The translations under genes were made by a program, and so were the position numbers. Positions 47,105 to 57,721 of a DNA stretch of 64,000 nt are shown here, in pieces (the first letter of the stretch is position 1; each line of letters starts with the position of its first letter). The stretch spans positions 37,357,293 to 37,421,292 of the forward strand of contig CP099839.1 of NCBI GenBank assembly GCA_030062745.1, written 5' to 3'. This DNA comes from Capitulum mitella. Lineage: Eukaryota; Arthropoda; Thecostraca; Pollicipedomorpha; Pollicipedidae. The notes beneath the pieces were generated by a model that saw nothing but the letters and a program-made list of their open reading frames with translations, had not been told where the DNA came from and ran no database searches.

Positions 47105-47696
47105 TCCATAAACCAAACGGGTGAACAAGCATTGGTTTAAGCTGTACTGAACTCTGTTACAATCGAGACCGTAGGTCGAGTTGATCTTGCTAATACGAGC
47201 AGAAATAATTCAGTTGAGCAGCCTGGCCTGCCTTTGTCCGGCCATGATGCTTTCTGTAAAATAGCAACTATGCATCCACTGGGCCATGAAGCATGAAGTT
47301 TTCACCACAAGATACCTCAAGTCTTAGTTTCTCCTTTGCAGTTGCCTTTTCAATGCAATAACTTGCAAACACTTTCGTCCACAGCACTGTCACGGGAGTG
47401 ATGATTCCGCTCTGTGACCGTTTTTCTGTCGGCGTTTTTGAACCTTTTAACCGCCGAGCAACGGCAGAGAACGATGTCATGGGTGCATGCCGCGTTTAAA
47501 TTTGTAATTGCTCAGTTGCAACATAGTGATATAGGTCGATCAGTCTCTGTGCTCATCTCACCGTGTGTCAGACAAAATAAATGCGGCTAACGATGTTTTC
47601 GAAGATCCGCACAATTTCGAAACGAGATGCAGGAGGCGCGATGGTCGCGCGCTCCACAAGCGTATGACGTGTTGTTACCTAAACCGTTTCTCTTTT
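47105..47696. promoter_or_regulatory. Upstream region of RTCA
   Basis: About 590 bp before the RTCA coding start. A CTTTTCAG just before the first coding exon (at about 47693-47700) could be a 3' splice site of an exon with a non-coding leader, or a pyrimidine-rich initiator. A minus-strand ATG frame at 47480-47316 would make this a divergent promoter. Confidence 0.3.
47316..47480 (-). CDS. Possible first exon of a divergent gene
   Basis: A 55-codon minus-strand frame, starting MTSFSAVARRLKGSK and ending at CTTGAG before GTATCT, begins about 240 bp upstream of the RTCA start on the opposite strand. Composition is coding-like, with Lys and Thr and no simple repeat. The donor is weak and no following exon was found. 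I do not recognise the peptide, and chance is a real alternative. Confidence 0.22.
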
Positions 47697-47716
47697 CAGA
47701 CCACCAAGCGTCTATA

Positions 47717-50700
47717 ATGGGTGATTACCAGCTGATAGACGGATCAGTCATGGAAGGGGTAAGTAATGGTTTGGTCTGAACTGGTTTGGGCCTGTGCTGT
47801 CGGACGGATGGGTGGCATCCGTGTCGGAACTGATTTGAATGGCTGTTTCAGATGTCATTATTCTCTTGCTTTGAACTGTTTGTGAGTTGCGAGTGCGTTG
47901 GACAACCGTTGCAGTTTGTATTTACTTTATTGGCAGGGCGGCCAAGTTCTGAGAGTGGCGACCTCATTGAGTTGTTTGCTCAGAAAGCCCATTAAAATAT
48001 CCCAGATCAGAGGTGGTCGATCTCAGCCGGGACTGAAGGCGCAGCATCTAGCAGGTTAGTTCTGAACCGGTGTTTGCCCGCTGAACACATCTCTGTGCAG
48101 TGTACTGTGCTTGCATTAAATATGCCTCAAAGAACTGAGCACGATTATCGTCGAATCGAAAGAAGACTCTCCCGATTTGTTGTGACAAGCACCTTCATGC
48201 TATTGCCGGCCTAGAGACGTTGGTACGTTGTGAAGTATCCGCGATGCCTGTGTAAGTCTGTCTTTGTAATGGCGAATTTGTAATGCGTTTGTCAGGTCTC
48301 CGTCTGGTGGCGGACATGTGTGGCGGCCAGCTGACGGGTGACGCTATCGGCTCCTCGGAAATCACATTTCGGCCAGGGCTCGTCAAAGCGGGCAACTACA
48401 CGGCCGAAACGGGCACAGCCGGGTATGAGCTACGGGCAGTGGCTCCGTCTCCACTCATCCCTTTAACATTGGCAGGGTTGACAGCTGGTAGTTGAATGCA
48501 GCAAAATTATTGTTGTTTTTTGTCTGGTACTCCTGTACACTTGGGAGCACGTAGGTCATGTTGCAGAGTGGGAATGCTGGGGTAACGTGTAACATTGCCC
48601 CTCGCCATTAACTTAAAGGAAGCGTCACTTTCTTCAGTCGCTTGAAGGTAGCAGACTGGTTGTATGGTTGCAGTTGAGTCTAATAGTACTGATGGCCTTC
48701 TGAGAAATGTTATCTTTATTTTTCTTTATTATACGCACTGTTGTGGGACACATGTTCCCCATTTATCTTCTAGTGCATTCCTCTGATTGCATCCAGATTT
48801 TGTGGGAAGGCAGTCGACGTAACGATCTTACAACCCTCGTACATGAACGACCGAACGACCTAGGCTAAGCAAACGGAGGTCAGGAGCGAGGTCAAGGGGG
48901 AATATGTAACACCCTTTTCTCTCTTCAGTCCTGTTGGTTGGATGGCAACGAAATTTTTTTGGAAGTTGAGTCCATATTATTAACTTACATGCTGCTACTG
49001 GGGCCAGATCAATGGAGGTCAATAGCAACATTCGAAAATGGTGCATTTTGTTACACTGGAGTATACACAGTGTAGTCGGTTTTTAGCTGGTGGGATAAAG
49101 TAAGATTTCCGCAAATCAAGTGAACTGCATACTTCATTAGAGGTTGTCTGAGGTCAAATCAGGTCCACAAACTACATCCGCACAAGATGTAACTTTGGGT
49201 AGATGTAAAGAAAAAGGCTGAGCATTCAGTATTTTTTGACGGACCATGCATGATTCGGTCAGTCTCACCTAGCATACCTATGCGCCTGGTCATTCACATT
49301 CATGATGCCGTCAAAACCTCCACCAAATCCTTATCCAACAGATCCAGATCCAACAGATATCTTCTCACAAAGTTTCATTGAGGTGGGATGAACAAATCTG
49401 GAAGAAAAGTAATGTATTATGTTCATCATTAGATACTGACTGACCTTGATTGACTTAACCAGGACGACCTGTGCCTTTGGTTGTTAGCAAATGACGCATG
49501 TGAACTCATCACAATATTTCGTGCCTGGCTTCCCACCACCTGTTGTTCCATGAGCAACATAGTGTACTCGTGCGGCCTGAGACTCATGCAGCTGTCCGCC
49601 GACCAAGATAGGTTGGCCTTGCGACGGGCCTGCCGACTTCGCCGGGCCTTAGTTGAAAAAGCCGTGGGCTGAGTTTAAGGGCTGAGGAGGCAAAAGATGT
49701 ACCAGGAATACAGACTCAACTTCAGCGCTCGGACGTTATTATCGTGGAAGTTATGTTACGCGTCTGTTTGTGTCAGTGGCCGTATCATTGTCTGAATTTG
49801 CTGTTATTGATGTTCCCTTGGATCAGCCATCTAGGCACTGAGCTTTTACGCTAGACGATTTGCGTGAGTGAGCGCATAGTATCAGGTATGCTGTCCTGTC
49901 TCCCAGTTACGTTAAACATGCTGGCCGCGACACAGTTTGTATGCAGCTGGCGTCCACCGTTCCGCAGCGGTATTTTAAGCCCTGAATCGCTACGTGGACG
50001 GCGTGTTCTGTCGACCAGTCGGTGATCAGTGCGGGCGGTACATGTAAGCCGGACCGCCCGCCCTGCTGACGCCCGGCCGGCCGGCAGGAGTGTCGGCCTG
50101 CTGCTGCAGGTCAGCCTGCCGTGCGCGCTGTTCGCGCCCGGCCCGTGTCGGCTGACGCTGCGCGGCGGCACCAACGCAGCGTTCGCGCCGCAGATCGACT
50201 ACACGCTGGAGGTGTTTCGACCGCTGCTGGAGCGCTTTGGCGCCGCCATGCACTGCGAGGTGAAGCGCAGGTCGGTCTGGCGGCAGACGCCGCGGGCGTT
50301 ACGTCAGAGGCAGGAGGCTGTGATGTAGCATCGGACGCAGGTGGATTAGATGTCAAGAGGGTCTGATGTGACGTCGGACGCTGGAGGATATTGTGTGACG
50401 TCAGTTGCGGTTTTTTTAGACAGTGTCGTTGCCATCATGCCAGGTGCAGAATCCAAGTTTTCCCCGCGTCATTTATCGCCACATTTCCGGAAGGCTGTTT
50501 TTCGTCTCGAGAATGCCGTTTCTGCGGAGTTGTGTACCTTCCCGTTTGCCGGATCTCATAACCAGCCAAACTGGTAAGCTGCGAACTCACCATATTGGCA
50601 GTGCGACCCCGCCCAGCGACGGTTGGAAATTGAGTGCAGTGAAAAATGTGATTTTCAAGTTTCTCGGACAACACTGGAGTGAGGTCGGTAACGCGAAATT

Positions 50701-53700
50701 TCCAAATATTTTGGATGGTTTGGCTCGTCCGTAGATACTGGTTGAGTACAAGGTAACAGACCGGTGAAATACAAATGCAACAAAACTGGAAACTTGTGCC
50801 CAGTCCTGCGGAACATTAATTGACGCCCCTTTTAAACAAAAGAGGCACGACGCGTTCCATATTGGTTTAGTCTAATCCTTTGGTATAATCCAAACCTACG
50901 CTTAGCATGTTCTTCTCGCGTAAGCGATCGCCTTAACCTGAACTGCGCTTTACTTATGCTCATCGTGTAATTACATGGTCTCATTGCCTCATTGTTCTCT
51001 ACAACATTAGACCATGCTGTACAAATCCGAGACTGTCTAACCGTTTGCTGTGACGAAATCCCATATTGGGGTAACTGAAATTACCTATCCCCCTATTCAA
51101 TGATGAGATCGCTTGTTTGATTTCTGTTGCCTTCCGTTTCACCCTATTTTCCAAGCTGGCACCACAGCTTTAGTTTTTTTCCGAACATATCGGTTTTTTC
51201 TGCCGTGAAACACATGCTTCGCCGTGACTATTTTTTTTCTCGCATTTTCGCGTATAATGTCTACCACATGTTCTTGTAGCCTTGTCTGCAGTGGACGACC
51301 CGTTTCACTCACGTAGTTCTCCCCACAGTCACATGCGATCTTATACACTGTCCCTGTTCCAACATCGGCCGGAACTGGATCTCTAACGTTTATTTAATGG
51401 TTTTTCAACTTTGGTGATATCCTGATATTATGCCAGCTAAACAGCCGCGCGGTGGGACCACTGACCCCGCGAACATAGGCCATGGAGACGTACGTGACAT
51501 CGCCATGGACGGGCACCGGCGCCTGCCGTGGCCCGCCAGAAGTCTTGAAACAAATGGCTGAGGATAGCCGTTCTTCTCGAACACTTCTAGTGGGTGACCT
51601 CGCTCCATCTTTCCTTCCCTGTCTGGCATTCACACTTGACACACATCTCTGTTGGCGAGGCAGCCAACTATTTCCGCCGTGTTGTTCACGGCGTGATGAG
51701 AATCAAACTTCACATGCACATTGCACGTTGCTAGTTTCCGGTACGCGCTAGTGTGCCATTCACTGCTCGATTTCGTCACCATCGTGCCCAAAAACGTTAT
51801 CTGCGTATGTTTCTCCACTTTCATAGTAAATTCGCTTCAAGGGTTAATGCCGTTGAACTACTCCTGAAACTCCAGGGGGGAATCGGGACCATGAGGCGAC
51901 ATCACGGACGTATCATCAACGTACCGGCGCCAAACTAGAGGCCTCCTAGGGACCAGTGACGTCACTTTGTTTTGGAAATCCCCCATGAACGCTTTGGCCA
52001 AAACAACGGACAAACTTGACCCCATGGGAGCTCCCTCTGTCCGAACGAAATATTCACCCTGATATGTGAAGTATCGCCACTCTGAACACGCTTCCATTAG
52101 GGCGTGAGTGATGTCGACGCTAAGCTCCTCTCGGTCTGGAAGACTGTCATCCAAAGATAGTTTTTTCACATGTCACCTCGATCGCCTGTGCCACGGGAAC
52201 CTCCGTGAAAAGTGAAGCAACATCAAAGCTTGCCAGCGAATAAGATTCCGCGGCTTGGATTTCACGCAGTTGGTCTGCAAAATCACCTGAATTCGGGACA
52301 GTGTACACCGACTGCCCATAAAACAGGGCTGCCGATGTTTGCGAGAGCCGAAAATAGTCGCCGCTTTATACGCCGGGAAATCAATCATGCAGGCTATCGG
52401 TCGCAAAGGTATCTCCTCTTTATGCACTTTAGGTAAACCATACAGCGAGGAGCTATTGAGCTAGCAGGCTTCGTTTTTTGTTTTAAGACTTAAAAACACC
52501 CTCTCATGAAGATCGCGCATAGTTAGATAATCTCTTTAGACGATGTTGGTTCGTTTCCACTTTTGTGTAAGCACGGCCATCCAAAAGTTGAACAATCTGT
52601 GCGATACTGCTCGGTCGACAGAATCACTACTGGACATTCCTCTCCCCAAGGGTTAGGTTGTCTGATGTGGTCTGTTCTTTTCCTTGGCGAAGAAGAAGAC
52701 GTATTTTCGACCTGGTGCGACCAGCCTCATTTACTCTGTCCATTCGTGATAGGCCGCTGTCAACCGCGCAGATAATCTCTTTCACTGGTAATGCAGAAGA
52801 AGCATGAGGCGAAGCCCAGTCTCGTTTCCACGAACGATGACCTTACCGCATTTGTCTTCGCAGTAATCCTTGTAAATCTGATGGACAGTGTAAACCCATT
52901 CATGTGTATCACGTGAGATGCGCAGCATTACGTCCATGCAGTTCCCAGTAGGTGGGTGATGATGTTGGTACGGATGATGTTCTTCGTGCGTGGTGAATGT
53001 GGGCTGACTGGCGTGATCCCGGATATCTCAGACTTTTTTGGTCTTGGGCTTGGATCGTTAACACTGCGTTGCGCCACTCACTTCAGAGGGTACTTCCCTC
53101 GCGGAGGCGGTCTGGTGGAAGTTTCTTTGAATCCGGTGGCACAGCTGAGACCAGTTGAGCTCCTGGAGCCGGGAAAAGTGGTCTCAGTCACCGGCAGGGC
53201 CTTCGTGGCGGGAAAGCTGCCTCTCAGAGTGAGTGGAACAGATCCCGAGCACGTCACGGAGTCTGTTTGAACTATTTTTACCTTTGTGATTGTTAGGTAT
53301 TGTTTGGAGCTGATGGCCGCTGTTGTCGTTAAAAGCAATGGGTGTTTTTATCGGAACGGATTTTTTATCGACTACAACTGATTATGGGGTTGCTTTGGAC
53401 AAATCTGCAAGGTTTACCGCTAAGACACTGCCAGTTCACCACCCGCCCGTTTCCTGCTGTGACTTTCGGACGTTATCTCCGTCGTGTCTGAGCTGTCCAC
53501 AACGTCATTCCTGCCATCTTTCAGCGAACGTGGACCAGTGTGTCCCGGATTGTCTGACGCCCCATCTTTCCTGAGGATCGACATCTTCACTGACACCATA
53601 ACTCCGCCAACGCCTCTGTTCCGTAGGCATCACGTCGTAGACACCGGTTGTCTCCCGTAGACACCACCAGCTCTCTCTATTTCCGGACACCACCTCTCTC

Positions 53701-55744
53701 TCCGGACACCACTAGCTGTCTCCCTAGACTTGACATCACCTCTCCGTGACGCCGCTGGACCCCTGACTTGACAGCAGCTCCTCATGACATCAGTTATCTC
53801 CTGGACTCTCCGTCCGGTCCCCGACAACAGGCCGCTCGCCGATCCTGATCCTTTCCTGAAGCGGGCAGGAAGTCCCTCCCTGACGCCGCTCCGTGGACAG
53901 GCGGTCCCTCCCTGACACCGCTCCGTGGACAGGAAGTCCCTCCCTGACGCCGCTCCGTGGACAGGCGGTCCCTCCCTGACACCGCTCCGTGGACAGGCGG
54001 TCCCTCCCTGACACCGCTCCGTGGGCAGGTGGTCCCTCCCTGACGCCTGTCCGGAGGCAGCTGGTCCCTCCCTGACACCGCTCCGTGGGCAGGTGGTCCC
54101 TCCCTGACGCCTGTCGGGAGGCAGGTGGTCTCTCCCTGACGCAGCTCCGTGGGCAGGTGGTCCCTCCCTGACGTCGCTCCGTGGGCAGGTGGTCCCTCCC
54201 TGACGCCTGTCCGGAGGCAGGTGGTCTCTCCCTGACGCAGCTCCGTGGGCAGGTGGTCCCTCCCTGACGTCGCTCCGTGGGCAGGTGGTCCCTCCCTGAC
54301 GCCGCTCCTTGGGCAGGTGGTCCCTCCCTGACGCCTGTCCGGAGGCAGGTGGTCTCTCCCTGACACCGCTCCGTGGGCAGGTGGTCCCTCTCTGACGCCG
54401 GCCGCCGTTCCGCGGGCAGGTGGCGGAGACGGTGGCGGCCGTGGCGCGGCGCCGGCTGCAGGCCGCCCTGCCCGGCGCCGATGTGCGGCTGGAGTGGGCG
54501 CGGGACGCAGAGGGCGCCGGGCCGGCCTCGGGCCTGACGCTGACCGCCGTCACCGACACCGGCTGCCGGCTGGGCGGCTCGGCGCTGGGCGGCCGCGGCA
54601 TCTCCGACTCCCAGCTGGCCGAGTCGGCCGTCGCCGAGGTCGTGCGCAGCGTCACCGCCGGCGCCTGCGTCGACCAGTACTGCCAGGACCAGGTGAGGGC
54701 ACCGCACTGCTAGGACCGGTACTGCTAGCACCAGGTCAGGGTGCCACACTAGTGCCACGACCAGTTGAGGAGACCACGTTGCACTGTCAGGACCAGGTGA
54801 GAAGATGAAACTGCCAAGACTAGACGAGAGGACCTCATTATATTGCCAGAATCAAGTCAGGAGGTCACATGATACTGTTCGGTCCTGCTTCAGGCCGGGA
54901 CTCAGATTTCCCCGGTTCTGCTTCAGATCGTGGCTCTGACGTCCCCAGTTCTGCTTCAGAGCGGTACTCTGACGTCCCCGGGTCTGCTTCAGACCGTGAC
55001 TCTGACGTCTCTGATCCTGCTTCAGATGGTGATCCTGATGGCGCTGGCGGCCGGTCGGTCCCGTGTGCGGACCGTGCTGCCGACCCTGCACACGGAGACG
55101 GCCATCCACATGACGGAGCGACTGACACAGGTCCTGCCGATAACTGTGCCCGTGCCGTGTCAGAACAGCGTCAGCTGTTCTACGGGCTGGGTCAAAACAG
55201 TGTCACGTGGTGCCCAGGCTAGTTTTGAATAGTTTCAGGTGTCCTCGGACCTGATTGGCCTGCAGGTCTATTAGTTTCTTTTAATAGGTCGGCTGGGTGG
55301 ACCCAGGAAGTTCCCCGTTTCTTGCGTTGTTATTTGTAGAGGAGACTGCCTCTAGTGACGAAGGTGCCGTTGAGACGGTCACATTTTGTCGCAAGTCGTT
55401 TGAATAATCACCATGATTCGGGCTTCCTCTGGATGTGTGCACCTAGAGGCTGCCTACGGTGGTTTCCATAAGTTTTCTCATTTAAAGCTATCATGGCCCG
55501 ATGTCTTGCATTTTGTTCTTATGATGGCCAGCGGCATGGCACATTTCATTTGGAACCTAAATATTGACAGGCGTTTGCGTTACTGGCTGTCGGTACGATT
55601 GGTGAAGATGCGGTGCTTAGAAGTTGTGAACGTGCCAGTAAACTTTATTTTTCTGTTTCGCAGGCAAAGTTTACCATCGAGAAGTCCGAATCGGGTGACA
55701 GCTGTGTGATAGAGTGTGACGGTATAGGTCACTGTCGGGACTAG
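47717..55744 (+). CDS. RTCA: RNA 3'-terminal phosphate cyclase
   Basis: Converts an RNA 3'-phosphate to a 2',3'-cyclic phosphate using ATP through a covalent His-AMP intermediate; a nuclear RNA-end-processing enzyme. Eight exons: 47717-47758, 47937-48054, 48296-48422, 50088-50270, 53087-53228, 54420-54692, 55026-55130 and 55664-55744. GT/AG borders and phases agree, total 1,071 nt for 356 residues (human 366). Motifs in order: [59 protein letters not shown] and LHTETAIH. The first His of the last motif (about residue 317) aligns with human His320, the adenylated residue, by my count. The C-terminus [11 protein letters not shown] is slightly shorter than usual. Intron 4 contains a Penelope-like fossil. 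Four tandem arrays abut exon edges (53.9-56.3 kb). The reading frame is intact. Confidence 0.96.
48423..50087 (+). other. RTCA intron 3
   Basis: 1.67 kb with ordinary CpG content and no nested gene recognised. About 49480-49672 is open for 63 codons on the plus strand without supporting features. Confidence 0.6.
51100..52800 (-). mobile_element. Penelope-like retroelement fossil in RTCA intron 4
   Basis: On the minus strand: a reverse transcriptase segment at about 52170-51860 with [10 protein letters not shown] and the RYVDD box, preceded by diverged upstream coding to about 52800. Next is a YVRGVS..TARL..HNIR segment (about 51500-51400). Last is a C-terminal GIY-YIG-like endonuclease (about 51350-51140, [23 protein letters not shown]). 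RT followed by GIY-YIG is the hallmark of Penelope-like elements. It is broken in several places and inactive, and lies antisense to RTCA. Confidence 0.75.
53872..54419 (+). repeat. 32-bp minisatellite at RTCA exon 6 acceptor, 17 copies
   Basis: Seventeen units of GTCCCTCCCTGAC...CCGCTCCGTGGGCAGGTG type, period 32 bp. The last unit ends in the real acceptor CCGCGGGCAG followed by exon 6 GTGGCGG. Every unit carries a near-copy of this junction (CCGTGGGCAGGTGG). Three unit variants (CGCTCCGTGG, CTGTCCGGAG, CAGCTCCGTG) occur in a higher-order alternation in the distal half. The period is not a multiple of three. Confidence 0.93.
54693..54860 (+). repeat. Degenerate repeat at RTCA exon 6 donor, about 5 copies
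   Basis: The exon end TACTGCCAGGACCAG plus donor GTGAGG recurs downstream as CTGCTAGCACCAGGTCAGG, GTGCCACGACCAGTTGAGG, CACTGTCAGGACCAGGTGAGA, CTGCCAAGACTAGACGAGA and TTGCCAGAATCAAGTCAGG, with a spacing of about 30-43 bp. One copy (GT at 54797-54798) keeps a consensus donor GTGAGA. Confidence 0.8.
54881..55025 (+). repeat. 33-bp minisatellite at RTCA exon 7 acceptor, 4 copies
   Basis: Units of CTGCTTCAGA..GTGACTCTGACGTCCCCGG type, period about 33 bp, end in the true acceptor CTGCTTCAG before exon 7 ATGGTGATCCTGATGG. Each unit contains CTGCTTCAG, so each is a potential acceptor, and the following GTGACTCTGA resembles the exon start. The period is a multiple of three. Confidence 0.9.
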
Positions 55745-56310
55745 GCACCTGGTCCGACTGTAGACTACTGCCGGGACTAGGCACCTGGTCCGACTATAGA
55801 CTGCTGCCCGGACTAGGCACCTGGTCCGACTTTAAACTGCTGCCGGGACTAGGCACCTGGTCCGACTGTAGACTACTGCCGGGACTAGGCACCTGGTCCG
55901 ACTTTAAACTGCTGCCGGGACTAGGCACCTGGTCCAACTGTAGACTACTGCCGGGACTAGGCACCTGGTCCGACTGTAGACTACTGCCGGGACTAGGCAC
56001 CTGGTCCGACTTTAAACTGCTGCCGGGACTAGGCACCTGGTCCAACTGTAGACTACTGCCGGGACTAGGCACCTGGTCCGACTGTGGACTACTGCCGGGA
56101 CTAGGCTTATGATCCGACTTTAGACTATTGCCGGGACTAGGCACTTGGTCCGACTGCAGACTACTGTTGGGAGTAGGCTTCTGGTCCGACTGTAGACTAC
56201 TGTCGGGACTATGCTTCTGGTCCGACTGTAGACTACTGCCGGGACTGGGCGGCTGGTCTGACTGTAGACTACTGCCGGGACTAGGGACCTGGTCCGACTG
56301 CCAGGATAAT
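55733..56310 (+). repeat. 36-bp minisatellite starting at the RTCA stop codon, 16 copies
   Basis: The last codons and stop of RTCA (CACTGTCGGGACTAG) form the start of the first unit. The array repeats CTGCCGGGACTAGGCACCTG then GTCCGACTGTAGACTA, period 36 bp, about 16 times. The first unit overlaps coding sequence and the rest would form the 3' UTR. The period is a multiple of three, so the stop recurs in frame and the antisense strand stays open. Confidence 0.93.
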
Positions 56311-57721
56311 GGATCCGATACGGCCGACGGACTCCCAGCCGACCAGCCAGCGATCAGCCGGCCAGGCCGCGTCAGCGATCTCAGGCCGCGCTCTTTTTCC
56401 GGTCTGTCGGCTTCAAGGAAACTGCGAATTTTTGCAAATGAAACCAGAATGCTGTTTGTCTTCTTTTCACATTTTTTTCCGTGAAACGAAGCTTTTCTTT
56501 TGATTGCCTGCCACTTCATCGTTTGCATAACTTCACGTGGAGCCTTGATGTGAGCTGATCATTGATTGTTCTAGCTCTGCATAATGTTGGAATGCTGTAA
56601 TACTGTGATACCAGGTGTTTGGGGCCGCTCGAAAGGGATGTATTTCTCTTGGACGTCCGTATTGTCCGTATTGAAGTTTTGCTGTCTGTTGCGGTGTGCT
56701 TCTTGACACCAATATACTGTTATATCCCAGAATCATTTGTTTCTGAAACTGTATAAATTTTGTTTTGTCGGCGCAGTTGAATGATGCGGAAGTATTTTGC
56801 CTGTGTGGGATAATCATATCCATGATATCAATCGTTTTCGGTTGTGCGATGCATACTGCGGTCAGTTTCTCAAAACCGGAAACGCGGCTGAAGAGTACGT
56901 TAGGATGATGACTCCGTCTTCTTGGTGGGCGGGCTAATATTATCTCGCCCTTGCTGAACGAGATAACATATCTCCGTATTGTCTGCTTTTTCACCTGAAT
57001 GGATTCTTACCAGTATTCCAGAGCGTATTTCGAAATGCAAGCGTTTGATGAACGAAAAATACAAATAACGCTTATTTCCAACATCACTCCACTGAGCCAT
57101 CCCGTGGAAAATCCGGAACAAGCCTCTGCTGGGCATTGGCTGAAATCCCGCAACGTGGACTCAATGTTATGTGTTATTACACGGGCCGTCTACGCACCCG
57201 AGCCTCTAAATCCACATAAAAATGGAGACCAATTAATCCACACCGCATGGACACAGTCAACAAGCCCTCGCTTCTGCTTTGAGACAGACTACGTGGCGAC
57301 TGTTGCAGGCCTGATGTGCATGCGATTCCTTGGCGGAGACCCGGCCATCGAAGTGGACGGTCAGACTTACCTGAAAAGTGAAAAGCTGAGGCGACGCTGA
57401 CGAACCGCAGCCGTCCTGGAGTGAAGAGGGTCTGATTTCCGGTGAAAATGAATAAAAACGGGCTGGCCACGGGTCGGGGCGCCCGGTTCGTCCCCAAGTC
57501 TTTGTCGCCTGAGCTTGTTTTCACCGCGTCGCAGTGGGTTGTGACCAATTAGCGGGTTTTCGCGGCGCGGCGCTGCCGCTGTCGGCGGCTCCCGCCCGAG
57601 GGATCTCAGAGACGCCGAGGATTCGGCCGCGGCTGGTGCCTGCAGCTGGTGCCCGGCTCTGGCGGTGACGGTTGTGATACAGGTCTCCTCGTGGCTGGGG
57701 CCAGGTACTCTGGGCTGGAGG
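56311..57721 (+). other. Intergenic region between RTCA and the secreted-protein gene
   Basis: About 56310-57380 is ordinary sequence with unassigned frames, the longest being 133 codons on the plus strand at 56999-57400. About 57540-57720 is GC- and CpG-rich and probably holds the promoter and leader of the next gene. Confidence 0.4.

Noticed and set aside
53630-54758. Minus-strand frames of 190-341 codons with REGPPAHGA-like repeats
   Set aside because: They are shadows of the 32-bp array. Three frames are open at once because the period is not a multiple of three, and RTCA exon 6 accounts for the plus strand.
53872-56310. CRISPR-like array
   Set aside because: The repeats are head-to-tail minisatellites without unique spacers, inside a eukaryotic gene.
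55794-56528. 244-codon antisense frame rich in [12 protein letters not shown] repeats
   Set aside because: It is the reverse reading of the 36-bp minisatellite. A unit length divisible by three keeps any one open frame open, so length is not evidence of coding.
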